Shown: in pieces, positions 38,286 to 49,328 of the stretch | Layout: each line of letters starts with the position of its first letter | How positions within the stretch are numbered: position 1 is the first letter of the stretch | DNA from: Deroplatys truncata | Lineage: Eukaryota; Arthropoda; Insecta; Mantodea; Mantidae | Direction: 5' to 3' | DNA: 64,000 nucleotides | NCBI GenBank assembly: GCA_030765065.1 | Contig: CM060979.1 | Location: 104,830,350-104,894,349 of the forward strand | The notes under the pieces: generated by a model | Seen by the model: only the letters and a program-made list of their open reading frames with translations | What the model was told of the DNA's origin: nothing | The model's database searches: none | Position numbers and translations under genes: made by a program

Positions 38286-39790
38286 AGGGTTGAGAAAAAC
38301 CTGGGTATTTTTAAAAAACCCAACCTGGTGGGTTAAATTGGGTTTTATTGGGGTCTTTTGTTGCTTTTTCTTCTTCATATCGACAATCAAATAGTTCAAT
38401 TTATATTTTCTTATGATTAATTTATTTACAACACTAATCCATTCTTATAACTACTTCATTAGAAGAAAAGCAAGAATAAAAGAAAAAGATTAATTAAGCA
38501 AGGAAAAATCGGTAAATTAAATATTCTTATTTTGGCAGCTAGAACCAGTGTTCCACTTTAGCTAGTTTACAATTTAATCTAGCCGTTTGAGCTTTCATTA
38601 AGCTATAGAAAATAATACAATTTAACATATGGAGAGAGGGATTTAACTATTTTTAAAAGACTTTAGCTTTGTAAAAGATACTATTTTTAATGGTAACATG
38701 CTGTTTTAGCTACTTATAACTTATGCAACAGCTATTTTTCAGATCGCTGTGTTGCCATTCACAATTATCACAATACTTTGTTTAAGCACATAGTTGTAAA
38801 GAATGTGTAGTTGTGAAAATTCATGCTTTGTTCCAGCACTGGTTCCATATTATAATTATTCTAAATATGTGGAAATTGTAAGAGAGCACTCAGAAGAAGT
38901 CCTGCTAACATTAGCAAAATCTTGTACAATGTTATAATTTATAAGGATGCCACTCATCTTCTCCGACAACTTTCAGAGGTTTGTAGTGTCTGGACCTTTT
39001 TCAAGCAGGCAGCACAGATATTGCACAAGCTATGGAACTAGGGATTGATTATTTAGAAAATCCTGGTATGTTACTCTGTAAGAACACAATAGAGAAACAA
39101 AAAGAACAAGCACTAGGATCCTTTCACTATCCTGCTAATATGTTAGGTCAAAAATTCCAAAGGAGAACTTTAACTGCAGAACAAATGGAAAGTGCAGAAA
39201 ACTGGCTCGTAGATTCATCCAGAATAGACTGCAAGTGTTATGTCTTTTAGGATTGCCAATTCTGATTATTTTCCTGTCACTGTAGGTATGTTTTCTGATG
39301 CAATAGTAAAAAATAAAAAAAAAATAAAAAAAAATAAAAAAAAAAAAAAAAAGCACGCACGTGCACGCACACACACACACACACACACAGAGGCCTATTT
39401 AGTCAAAATTAACAAATAATTTAGGAGAGAAAAGATCTGAGAAATTAGTGAAAATCTACAAATTTCTGCATGTTTCCAAAAAGGACTAAATTGTAATGTA
39501 TAGTCATTATTACTCCTCTACAATAAGTAATAACACAAAGTTTTTTTTCAGGGAGTGTGAATGTTATTTAACAGTGTTTCTTATATTGCAAAAATAATTA
39601 AAATACAGTATTAATAAAATAACTCTGATGAAAATAAATATTTTTATTCAATAAATACGATGGTTCTTTTTAATTTGTATAAGCCTAAGTAAAATTTTGT
39701 TGATTAAATTTATATATAAATATAGTTAGGTTTTATTGGGGTTTTGGCAATTTTTTTGGGGGGGTGGGATCAGGTTAAATTACAACAATC
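38285..39790 (+). pseudogene. hAT-type transposase remnant
   Basis: The plus-strand sequence near 38985-39225 encodes ELGIDYLENPGMLLC followed by EQALGSFHYPANMLGQKFQ and TLTAEQMESAENWLVD. The S.HYPAN.L...F....LT..E....A..WL pattern is that of the C-terminal half of hAT-like transposases. Both borders are rich in aacctgg/ccaacctgg-type sequence (38290-38350 and 39720-39790). These may be degenerate inverted ends, but I found no clean TSD. Confidence 0.6.
39303..39389. repeat. A-rich and (CA)n simple sequence
   Basis: An AAAAT/poly-A run is followed by GCACGCACGTGCACGC and a CA run. Confidence 0.95.
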
Positions 39791-40018
39791 CTGACATAGT
39801 GTGGTTAGCCAATCTAAAAATTCTATAGAGTAAACATTATCTAAATGCAGAACCATTACATTTCTGATTCCTTTAGTCATACCAAGCTTTCATTCCTCTA
39901 TTAAGTGGTGTACATTAAAGTTGTTTGTTGTTCTGTGTTAACTTCTTCAGTTTTTGCCGTCCTTTGTAGTGTCTATCTTTGTTTTTGATGCAATCGTCAA
40001 TTCTAGTTGCATATAAAC

Positions 40019-40210
40019 AACCTACAGATTACGTTGATATTGTAATGAAAAGAAGCTAGAAACAGTGATGTGTATTGAATTTATTTAAAGGTGAGTCGGA
40101 ATTGTTACACTAACATCACTTAAGTTTACTCACTTAAGTAAACTTGAGTAAACTTAAGTGATGTTAGTGTAACAATTCCGACTCACCTTTAAATAAAACC
40201 TACAGATTAC
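40019..40210. repeat. Perfect 53-bp palindrome with direct-repeat flanks
   Basis: Arms 40080-40132 and 40145-40197 are exact inverses (outer end tttatttaaaggtgagtcgg) around a 12-nt spacer (cttaagtaaact). AACCTACAGATTAC occurs at 40019-40032 and again at 40197-40210. A transcript would fold into a perfect hairpin. It may be a fold-back element or the product of a template-switch event. Confidence 0.95.
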
Positions 40211-40384
40211 CTTTTCATTAGAAGAACCAACACTCCATGGATCTGCAGGTGTCAGGATCTGAGGTTAGGAGGCATATATGCTAGAATTTCTTCCATTTTC
40301 ATGTTTCCAGCTTGTGACTAGAGAGAGCACTAGTTGCTGTTTCATGTCACGGCGGCTTAGAATAATCTCTACAGACAAGAGTCT

Positions 40385-40895
40385 AAAATGCACAATATGT
40401 ATCTAATATGCAATCCCGGGAACAAGAAAGTTAAAACTTGGCCAAGTCTTCTTTCCCATTTCTGGGCCCAGGAAAGCTTCCCATCAATTGTGAATAGTCC
40501 CATTAAAATACATGTATTTATTTCAGCTTTGTCATTCTCATTCTGGTTACTGTTCTCGGAAAATAAATATATTGAGCTTTATTTATGATGCTCTTTAACT
40601 GCTATGGTTCTTAGCGTCCCATTCTATGTTGGGCATGAAAGACAGGAAATTATGTTCAGAGGCCTCTTTATCAGGCTTGGTTCTTTTACGTGCCGTAAAT
40701 CTGACATGGGACCGCTGGCTTTATTTCCCTTCTGAAGGAAGCTATGCTAAGGATTTTTATGCCCCAAAAAATCCACCACCCTCCGACGGGTTTGAATTTA
40801 CAACCTCGGGAACTAGAGGCCAGTACGGTACCTCTAGACCATGGAGGATAACTACCATTCTCAGTTGTGAACCAGTCTTAATACTTCCCAGTAAT
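40385..40895 (-). repeat. M1a MITE interrupted by SINE R2
   Basis: The parts at 40385-40562 and about 40855-40895 together match the M1a repeat at 11310-11480 in reverse. The R2 SINE lies between them, flanked by ttctcgg / ttctcag. Confidence 0.6.
40565..40855 (-). mobile_element. tRNA-derived SINE R2
   Basis: A full-length R2 in minus orientation, from the tail (gagctttatttatgatgctc) to the head (ggccagtacggtacctctag, with B-box complement ggtttgaat). The 127-codon plus-strand frame at 40626-41009 runs across it and is not a gene. Confidence 0.85.
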
Positions 40896-41384
40896 GGAAG
40901 TAAAATTTTTAGCATTTTCATTTTTCTGATTCAGGATGTTATGGGAAACCTTTGGGGAATGGATAGAGGACTCAAAAACAACCAAAACGTTGCATTTCTA
41001 TTTCTTTAATCCCACCCCACAGCAGAGCTTTAAGAACATATCTTTAGCAGTGAAAGAATTAACAGAATGCTTAAGTAATTTTAGATAATTGCAGTGGTTG
41101 AAACACTGCTCTTTTGTACCTTCTCTTTGGTCCTGTAGATATTTAATAACAAAGGCCACAGAATTTTTACATTGGACAGAAACCCCTGGCATCAATATTC
41201 AATGAAATGGAGGTAAAACTGATGAATATGAGGACCCAACCCACATGGCAATGGTTTAAACCTTTTGGGAATGTCAGTAGTCTGTAATCATTGAGAAAAA
41301 TAAACTTAGCTGTTAGTTATACATATCATTTGAGAGTTTCTGACATTACGTTAGTCACAATTTTCATTATTAACTATATTAAAA

Positions 41385-41437
41385 GGCTTTTAATGGTGAA
41401 AGAATTATAAAAATAGGTTGAGTGATTTCTGAGATTA

Positions 41438-41484
<47 letters not shown>

Positions 41485-41525
41485 CACATACAAATTTTCT
41501 CTTTTTATAATATTAGTACAGACAA
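41385..41525 (+). repeat. Repeat R4 containing (TA)n
   Basis: ggcttttaatggtgaaagaa...ttgagtgatttctgagatta, then a TA run (41440-41481), then cacatacaaattttctcttttt...atattagtacaga. A second copy without the TA expansion lies at 41855-41975. The two copies define the unit and show that the TA run expanded inside R4. Confidence 0.7.
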
Positions 41526-41854
41526 GTACACATAAAAGTAGTGATCTTATTTACTTTACCTCAGACTTCCATTGAAATTTTGTTCTAATCAAGAAAAGTT
41601 GTGCTTTTTGCTATGCAGTCTTTGTAATTTGCTTTCACAAACATCAGTACCAAATTAATATGGTTGGCATTATTCAGCTTTTGCAAACCTGGCGCTAGGC
41701 GGTGTAAGAGTCTAATGTTCCTATGCTCTAAAGCACCAACTAAATGCACCTTCCATTTGTTTTACATGCATTCTGCAATTCATCCAGCCCTGTTAATACT
41801 GTTTTAGTTGAAATTAGAAGCTGTCTTATAGCCATATCTGTCAGGAAGAGAAGG

Positions 41855-41975
41855 ACTTTTAATGGTGAAAGAATTATCAAACAGTTGAGTGGTTTTTAAG
41901 ATTACCCTACATATATACACACCCTACATATATGCACATGCATACATACAAATTTTCCCTCTTTGTAGTATTAGA
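41855..41975 (+). repeat. Repeat R4, second copy
   Basis: ggacttttaatggtgaaaga through gagtggtttttaagattacc to caaattttccctctttgtag. Same family as 41385-41525. Confidence 0.7.
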
Positions 41976-42313
41976 TAGATGATGGCAACAAAGCTAGATG
42001 TCAGAAGACTTTTATCTTTACATTGCACCTATAGAATCTGTAGACTTATGCATGGACTTTGAAAATGAAAAGGCTAAAATGAAGTTGCAATAAGCAAACT
42101 TCTTTGAAATAATAGCTGTCTATGTAATAAATGAAGTGAAATAGACCATTGTTTATATGAAACTTTCTGCTTCTAACCTTTTTTTTTTTACTTATTTTAT
42201 TTTTTTATCGTCTAGTTTATACTCAGTACACAACTACACTGCATATATGTGTATATCACCTGAGCAGTCAGCCATTTCCTTTGAATTTGTTTGTGTTTTT
42301 TGTACAGAAATGT

Positions 42314-42340
42314 ATGACCTAGACACAGAGTCTAGGTCAT
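42314..42340. repeat. 11-bp inverted repeat hairpin
   Basis: ATGACCTAGAC, a 5-nt spacer, then GTCTAGGTCAT. It stands alone in otherwise unassigned sequence (42000-42990). Confidence 0.9.
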
Positions 42341-42999
42341 CCATTTATCCTGTTAATAAACTTTGGAGACAACCCTATTCTTCCTCATCTCTCTCTCTCC
42401 CCCAGGTTTGCACCCCTGGTGTCTAGTTATGTATAGTTTGTATGATACTCCTAAACACAATGTGTGCCATTAATAATTTATGCACTGTATAACTGTAAAA
42501 TGCTCTTTAAAAATACAGCATAACTGCATTAAATTGCTTTTCAAGGGACTCCAGTCTCACACATAAACGCGACAGCATGTGGAATATCCTTAATAAGATG
42601 TGAAAAACAATTCATTTCATCATAAATATATTTTACTGTTCAACAGCTGCAATGCAAATGCAAATATGTCGTTACCATTTTATATTATCACAACTTAATG
42701 CATATATAGGAGAAATCAAAGAAATGCTAAAAATCATGGAAAGAACAGAAATTGACAGAGTGCTAAATTCCTTTCATGCAAAGATAGGTCATCAATTATT
42801 TATTGCAAATACCCCTCATTAATAAGGATGGAGGAACCGATTCATTCGCTTCAGGACTGGGTAATGGAGACAGGTCATCAAGTTCCCAAAAATGTGGAAA
42901 TTAGAACTTTCATTCACAGTAGCATATTTTTTTCAGCATGCTTTTAAAGCGTTACAATTTTCTCAATTTATAAGAATTTTTACTCATTTCTTATCCAAA

Positions 43000-43440
43000 A
43001 AATGTTGTTCTATTCACATGTCTTTCTCTAGTTGCTACCATTTATTTTTTATCTCTCTTCTGCAGTCTACTGTCACAAAAGTTTTATTTTTCTTTCTGCC
43101 TTAGATTAATCAAGATAAACATTTGCAGAAATGGTTTCATTACACATTTCATTGTAAGCACAAAGAGGATACAGGAGATGTAATAGTCAAATGTTTTAAA
43201 ACAGGTAACTATATGCTGGCCTTGAAATTCTATACTCTTTCCATGATATCATGGGAAACATTTGAATGATGACCACTTCAAAGAATAACAAAAGTATTGA
43301 AAAATTTAAACCATTAACAATGGGTATTTTGGATATGGCTGAAACCGACAAAGCTATTTTAAATTAATTGCTTGTTTTAAAGAGATCCACATTTTTAATA
43401 GTAAGTTTTTGTCTATCTCTTATAATTTAATGAGTTTAAC
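43000..43440 (+). repeat. Repeat R1, partial
   Basis: The 5' half of R1 in forward orientation, from ttcacatgtctttctctag to tttttgtctatctcttataa, where it is cut by the LINE that follows. Confidence 0.7.
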
Positions 43441-43444
43441 ATGA

Positions 43445-44935
43445 GCAACGGCGGAGAGCAGATGTGATAGTGCAGCACTCTGTTGTGTGCCAAAGATGGG
43501 AGACGATTTGGAAGTTTACCAGTGAGAATTGCAGGATTTAAAGGAAGGAAATTTGCGAATGAAGGAGAGAGTAAATGGATTACAAAAGAGTAGTTATGGA
43601 TATGCAACTGAACAATGTATACGTCTACACAGCATTTACAGCTACACAGTGTCCTGCTCTCCTGTAAATAACATAACCAAGCTCCATGCAGTTACGCTGC
43701 AAAAGCACAAAGTGCTCTTACTAAAGAATGGCTATAATCATAGATGATCGGCGGCGCCGTGGCCGAGTGGTTAGACCGCTCGCCTCCCACCTAGGCGGAC
43801 CGGGTTCAATCCCAGGGACCTGCATGTGGGATTTGTGGTGGACGAAGCGGCGTCTGGGCGGGTTTTCTCTGGGTTCTCCGGTTTCCCCCGCCATTCATTC
43901 CACCAACTGCTCCATCATCACCTTTCCTTTCATCCATTTCACCAACATTTCATTTCATCTACTTCCTTCATCCCATACCAGGCATCGGGCTGATCACCCA
44001 TCCTGGATATTCTGTCTGATCCATGAGTGTCTGCTCCTTGACGGGCCTCTGACCCCAGGCACCCGCCTGTAAGTCCTGGGGGGTGTAAGTCCTACATAAG
44101 AGGAGGGTAAACAGATAATGAATGAAAAAAAGTTATGGATAGCAATGGCAATAGCCATATTGCTAATAATTGGAGGAATAGAGCTGAATCCCAGACCTGA
44201 AGATTTGAATCAAGTGTTGGCGATGCTAAAGAAATTTCAGGAGTGGTATTGGCCAAGTTAGAAAGATTAAGGTGGAAGGGTTTGTTGATGCACAGGATTT
44301 TAAAATATTGGCGCAGGAATTTGAAATCAGGGATCATAATGTTTTAAAAGAGTGCACAAAATTAGAAATGGAAATAATAAGAAGTAACAGCTGGATGGGT
44401 GAAGTATGAGAAATTTTACAAGAAATTGGGATGGGGGAGCCGTGGAAATTTGGAAATCAAAGTAGAGGAGGTTTTTGGAGGGAAGTTAGGTGAATAATTG
44501 AAAATATAGATAGGCAAGAGGTTTGGGCTAGAGATTAAGAACTTTTTAAAATTATATAGAATAATTAAAAAGGATTGGGAAAGGGAGAAATGTGTGGATT
44601 GTTGTAATAAATTTGGAAGGGAAGGATTTGCATAGATATAATCAGGAGCACGATTTCTAACGAGTTTGAGAGGAGATGCGGAAGGGTGCATTATGTGTGG
44701 GGAGCTAAAAGAAATATTTCATTGTTTATTAGAATGTGATGGTGTGAAGAGCTGAAGAGGGGGGTATATGAGAAATAAAATGGAACAAATTGCATAAAGA
44801 AATTATAACACTTAAAATGTTAACTAGTATGGGGAAAAACAGGACTAAAATGATGGGAGAATATTTGGGAGAAACAGAGCAGTTAAGAAAGATGAGAGGA
44901 TTGAGATGTAACTTGATAAAATAGTTAAATAGTAG
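43445..44935 (+). mobile_element. Internally deleted LINE with 2A-like relic
   Basis: The 5' part (43491-43600) encodes a short coiled-coil-like stretch (LEVYQ.ELQDLKEGNLRMKE). After a SINE insertion the frame resumes as AIAILLIIGGIELNPRPEDL (about 44149-44208). The IELNPRP box resembles the D[VI]ExNPGP ribosome-skipping (2A-like) motifs found near the N-termini of some LINE proteins, with the G of NPGP replaced by R. The 3' part (44640-44760) carries the C-terminal knuckle: SLRGDAEGCIMCGELKEIFH followed by C..C. Endonuclease and RT domains are missing, so it is a deletion derivative. Confidence 0.6.
43603..44130 (+). mobile_element. tRNA-Leu-like SINE R3 with 11-bp TSD
   Basis: AGTTATGGATA flanks the insertion at 43592-43602 and 44131-44141. 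The tRNA-like head starts at about 43750 with an excellent A box (TGGCCGAGTGG) and a B box (GGGTTCAATCC), class-II (Leu/Ser)-like. It is followed by a roughly 300-bp body and an aatgaatgaaaaaaa tail. About 145 bp of non-SINE sequence lies inside the left TSD, ahead of the head. Confidence 0.88.
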
Positions 44936-45601
44936 AATGTAAATAATGGGAGGAAGCTTTATTATACAGTAAACCCTAGGGTTGTATAAGGAAGCCTCGT
45001 ATAGATGGTTATTACTTATTAGACGTATTGTGATGCAGCAGCTATGGCCCAAGGTTATCGAGAGATTGGCATTGAGCAATCCAAGTAAACAATAAACGAT
45101 AATGCTGCTTGCCAGCATGAATACCAGACGTGTTATTGGGAGATAACTAGAACTTTCTGCAAGCTTTATCTCCCCCCTTTTCCAGAAAGTGTGTCAAAAT
45201 AGTTCTAGAAGGTTTGAGAACCTTCTGTGAAAGATTCCACTGCCTATATAAGTGAACATATTGGGAAGAAAAGTTCCTTGGAATCATATATATTAATAAA
45301 AAATGTATGGGCTAGAGAACAGTATGTGGATAGCTCAAATAAGGAACAAAGAGAAAGTATAGCCTGGGTAAGAGCAGGTGTATGGAGACTAATAGGAATA
45401 AGAAATGGGTTCCCACAGAACCAGGGTCCAATATGTGGGGAAAGAGAAGATTTAGAACATATCGTTTTTGATTGTAAAGGCACACAGCATTGGAGAAAGC
45501 AAGCTATAAATGGGAAATGGTTAAAAGGGGACAGGAAAGTAGCCTTAAGCAAGATTTTTAACAAAGACAGTAAAAAGGTAGGAGAGTACCTACCAAAGTA
45601 A

Positions 45602-46525
45602 AAAATCTGATGTGTTACACTCACTTTACTTTCTCTACTCTTGTACAAACTATTTATACAAACGCTTATTCTCCATCTACTTCATGTTAATCGAGATAAA
45701 CATTTGCAGAGTCTATCTTATTGCTAATTTTCTTGTAGATGTAAGGGGAATATATATTTACAAGGGCAATTTGGAAATACAGTATCCTTTAAGCACATAT
45801 ATATCTCTTAATAGCTGGTTGCTAGGTGCAGCACCATTCCCTTTCCCGCAGATTAATACTCTTTGCATATCCAAGACAAAAAAATGAATAACGAATTCCC
45901 ATTTAAGAAAATAAGTATTGAAAAATTTAAGGGAATAACAAGTAATATCTCGAAAATGGTTCACTCAACAAAAAAAATGTATATTACATAAATTGTGTAT
46001 TTTAACGCGATCTACATTTTTTGTGTAGTAAAATTTCGTCTATCTCTTATGGTTTACCAGTTATGCAAAAGTCGTTCACAATGAAGAATACTTTTGGAGA
46101 CATTCCCAGGAAATTCAAGATATACATTTTATTTGTCATAAAAATATCTTAAACATATGATATTTTAATCAAAATCGTTGGAGCCATTTTTGAGAAAATT
46201 AAAATTTTCGAAAAATCTTCCATGTAAAGGGTAATCTGGGGTGGGTGGATTTTCTTGAAAACCTTCGTGTCACATCTCTGGAAGATACTGAACCTAAATA
46301 CCAAGTTTGGTGTTTATCCGACTGTTCATTTCTGAGTTATGCTGTTCGCAGACAGACACACACACAGACAGACATACAGACACACACACGGACATGTTTC
46401 CAAAAATGCTTTTTTTGGATTCAGGGGGTCTCAAAACATGTATTTCCAGTGAAATCTCGGTATCAAATTTTTGGGTGGAATACAATACTTCCCCTATTTA
46501 CTATACGTAGTAGAGAAAGTAAAAA
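45602..46525 (+). repeat. Repeat R1, full length, nested in LINE
   Basis: About 925 bp from aaaaaatctgatgtgttac to gtagtagagaaagtaaaaa, placed directly after the LINE stop codon. aaagtaaaaa occurs at both edges and may be the target duplication. Confidence 0.85.
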
Positions 46526-46599
46526 GAAATGGTAATGGACAATAAAAAGAGATGTGAATTAGTTTCATCATGTGATGTTAAGTTATGTAATTATATTAT

Positions 46600-46666
46600 C
46601 ATTATTATAATATTAGTATTATTAGATTATTATTTTGGTATTACTATTATTTTATTTTTATTATTA

Positions 46667-46755
<89 letters not shown>

Positions 46756-46778
46756 CATCATCATCATCATCATCATTT
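46600..46778. repeat. (ATT)n/(ATC)n microsatellite
   Basis: A long TTA run interrupted near its start and ending in ATC units. The poly-Ile and poly-Met frames over it are artefacts. Confidence 0.95.
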
Positions 46779-47275
46779 TTATGTTATAATTAAAGAATGT
46801 AATATGGGTAGAATATGGCAAGATAACAGCTTGGGCTGCTGTATAGCCATATTCCAAGGAAGACTGCTGGCACAAATAAATAAATAAAAAAAAAAAAAAA
46901 TATAAGTGAACGCTCTTACGGGCAGCCTGACAGTACTGAGTTGAAAGTGAGTCGAGTGTGACAGAGTGGAGTTGAGTCAGTCAGCATGCGAGCGAGTTGG
47001 CGGCCAAGTTTCCTGTGCAACATCAAGAGCAATTCTCCGAGCGAGCTGGAGACAGCTTTTGTGACATGCAACGAGTACTACCATAGTCTTGTGTTCAATA
47101 AATCCTAAGTGAAGTGAACCGTCTGGCGTGAAGAAAGTGCATAATGAAGGAAGTGATAATGTGAACGAAGTGAACACCACATGAACTGCATAAAAATAAA
47201 ACAGTGACATATAAGAACTGAGAGAAGTGAGATTGAAAGCTGAGGTGACAGTTGGAAAACTGGACAAAGTCACAC

Positions 47276-47293
47276 TGGTGTCAGAAGAGGGAT
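47276..47293 (+). promoter_or_regulatory. tRNA-Leu primer-binding site of element C
   Basis: TGGTGTCAGAAGAGGGAT, 1 nt beyond the LTR end. It is complementary to the 3' end of insect tRNA-Leu including CCA, with one mismatch. Confidence 0.85.
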
Positions 47294-47312
47294 TAAAGAT
47301 TAAAAAACGAAG

Positions 47313-47668
47313 ATGGAGGAAACGTTTAAGACATTACTGGCCAAAATGGAATCCGAAATGGAAAAGATGGTGACTGAAGTAAAGACAGTGAAATCTGGAA
47401 TGGTGGAAATGGAGACAAAAATGGAATCCGAAATGGAGAAGATGGTGATAAAATGAAGAGAGTGAAGACCACGATGGAGAAATCGAAATATGATCTCACT
47501 TGTGACATCAACTCTGTAAGATATGAGATAAAGGCAACAGTGAAAGCCCTGAAAGACAACTTTGCAAATGAGTTAAAAGCAACTAAACCTGACATGGAAG
47601 ACAACATTAATATGGTGGAGAAGTGTCTAATGAAGATCAAGAAGACCTTCAACAAGAAGAACGACTAA
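47313..47668 (+). pseudogene. Coiled-coil gag-like frame of element C
   Basis: It starts MEETFKTLLAKMESEMEKMV and continues as a K/E/M-rich heptad-like sequence with two MESEMEKMV repeats (about residues 12-20 and 40-48). It stops at about 47455. A second frame (47453-47668) continues the coiled-coil character (MKRVKTTMEKSKYDLTCDIN to KCLMKIKKTFNKKND). Many LTR elements begin Gag with such a region, but no capsid or zinc knuckle follows. One frameshift or stop separates the two halves, so it is broken here. Confidence 0.6.
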
Positions 47669-48014
47669 AAGGGCAGACAAAAGAAATCAAGAGGATGATA
47701 GAGGCCGCAGTGGATGAGCATCTGGATTGACAGATGATGGAGAGTGCTGCAACCCATCCCAGGAGCCTTGAGGATGGAGCAATTGGAGGATCAAGGTATA
47801 GGGCCAATCCTGAAGGATAAAGAATCTGGCATACGATCCGTGTGGGCGGATGTTTCTCCTTAAGGTCTGAGCTATGAGAGCTGTTGGATGCAGTAGGACT
47901 ACCTGGTGGTCCTAGGCCCCTGTTGCACATTTAGGGGCTGGTGGTAGTTCATTGTGATCGTCCTGCTACAGATCATGGAACTGTCCAGGATGAACAGCTC
48001 TGAGGAGGGAGCTA

Positions 48015-48624
48015 TGTGACACAGTGGCTATGGCCCAAGGTATTGAGAGATCAGCGTCAAGTGGTCTGAGTAAACAATGATAATGCCGCTTGCCAACATA
48101 AACACCAGGTGCACTATTGGAAGATAACTAGAACTTTCTGGAAGCTTTATCTCCCCTTTCTTCCAGAAAGTGTGTCAAAATAGTTCTAGAAGGTTCAGGA
48201 AACTTCTGTGGAAGATTCTACTACCTATATAAACAAGCGCTCTAATGAGCAGTCAATCATGAGTTGAAAGCAAGTCAAGTGCAACAGAGTGGAGTTGAGT
48301 CATTCAGCGTGCGAGCGAGTTGGCGGGTGAGTTTCCCATGCAACATCAAGAGCAATTCTCAAGAGAGCTGATGATGGCTTCTGTGACGTGCAGTGAGGCT
48401 ACTACAGAGTGACGGTTATGGAGATCTTGTGTTCGACAATTCCTGAGTAAAATGAACTGTCTGCATGAAGAGGCTGCATCATGAAGGAAGTGATAGTACA
48501 AATGAAGTGAACACCACAGTGAAACAGTGAAGTGAACTACATTAAAACAAAACATTGACAGATAAGAACTGAGAGAAATCACATTGAAAACTGAGTGACA
48601 GTTGGAAAACTGGATAAAGTCACA
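48015..48624 (+). repeat. 3' LTR of element C
   Basis: Starts TGTGACACAGTGGCTATGG and ends GGATAAAGTCACA, with a cctatataaac TATA-like site at about 48226. It is preceded by the purine tract at 48002-48011. Confidence 0.85.
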
Positions 48625-48639
48625 ATATTAATTGTAAAT

Positions 48640-49115
48640 TGATTCTGTAGTTTATTAGTTATACAAAAGTATATAAAATTGTTTCTGAATGAAGATGACT
48701 TCACAGACTTTAGCAAGATATACATGTATTGTATAACTGTATATCCAAATATATACAATTGATTTGTCACATAAATATCTTAATTATATGGTATTTTAAT
48801 AAAAACTGTTAAAGCCATTTTTGAGAAAATAAAAAATTTCAAAAGATTTTCCTTGTAAAGGATAGTTTGGGAAGGAGGTATTTTCTTGAAAATGTTTGGC
48901 AGATACTGAACTTAAATATCAAGTATGGTATTTATCCAATATTTTGTTTTTGAGTTATAATCACCATATTATAACTTGTCCCTTGAGACAGTTCCAGGGC
49001 CATGTGTCATGAGTGATGTATGGGAGCACCACACTGCAACCTTTTGCATGGAGGGGAACGGGAGGGTGAAATGCTACCTGGCACACTGAATTGACAATGC
49101 TAACAGTTGATTCAT
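48640..49115 (+). repeat. R1 fragment joined to repeat R5
   Basis: R1 blocks run from gtttattagttatacaaaag to tttgtttttgagttataa (about 48990). They overlap a segment ccatattataacttgtccct then tgagacagttccagggccat that is also split across the flanks of element A, so it serves as an empty-site reference. Confidence 0.65.
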
Positions 49116-49328
49116 TATTGTGTATACATGACAATAAATGGTCTTTCTCACACTGTTAACAAAGAAGAAATTATAAGTTAATGTTTATATTGTGAAACTA
49201 TAAATGCTATTATCAAAAGCCATATTAATTACTGCTATTATAATTATATATTTAATTATAGCGTTGCGAGGTGAGATAGCAGGAAGAGGGAAGGCTACAT
49301 GTTATTTGTGAGTAGCATTTCCGATAAC

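Larger units (their letters stand above)
45258..46900 (+). mobile_element. 5'-truncated LINE with poly-A and 11-bp TSD
   Basis: TATAAGTGAAC at 45247-45257 and 46901-46911 flanks the insertion, which ends in aataaataaataaa plus poly-A. The 5' piece (45258-45601) encodes the LINE C-terminal domain: SIAWVRAGVWRLIGIRNGF, a knuckle CGEREDLEHIVFDC, and KVGEYLPK at the stop. The 3' UTR contains an R1 repeat and a long (ATT)n/(ATC)n tract. It is the least-damaged copy of this C-terminal domain in the window. Confidence 0.92.
45029..47274 (+). repeat. 5' LTR of element C, split by a LINE
   Basis: LTR sequence is 45029-45257 plus 46912-47274. The TATA-like cctatataag at 45243-45252 marks the promoter. 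The LINE inserted right at this TATA box. Confidence 0.85.
45029..48624 (+). mobile_element. Non-autonomous LTR element C
   Basis: LTRs of about 592 bp (5', excluding an insertion) and 610 bp (3') start TGTGA and end GTCACA. The primer-binding site TGGTGTCAGAAGAGGGAT lies 1 nt after the 5' LTR and matches the 3' end of insect tRNA-Leu (TGGTGTCAGAAGTGGG) except for one base. A purine tract gaggagggag lies just before the 3' LTR. The flanks GTAT and ATAT are a 3-of-4 TSD. The internal region is only about 740 bp with a coiled-coil gag-like frame. Protease, RT, RNase H and integrase are all absent. The LTRs differ at many positions, so the insertion is old. Confidence 0.88.

Noticed and set aside
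40626-41009. 127-codon plus-strand protein
   Set aside because: It is the antisense reading of SINE R2 plus flank and is not preserved in other R2 copies.
41680-41710. Shared gcgctaggcgg with the piggyBac element ends near 6412 and 7266
   Set aside because: Only a few bases match and there is no inverted partner nearby.
43750-43822. Functional tRNA-Leu gene
   Set aside because: Boxes A and B are excellent, but the acceptor stem does not close, the head runs into a SINE body and the unit is inside a TSD.
44729-45118. 129-codon minus-strand frame of hydrophobic sequence
   Set aside because: Antisense of a LINE tail and an LTR start; hydrophobicity comes from AT-rich codons.
45244-45648. 134-codon minus-strand frame
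   Set aside because: Antisense shadow of the LINE C-terminal domain on the plus strand.
46529-46875. Poly-Ile frames on both strands
   Set aside because: Produced by the (ATT)n tract in a LINE 3' UTR.
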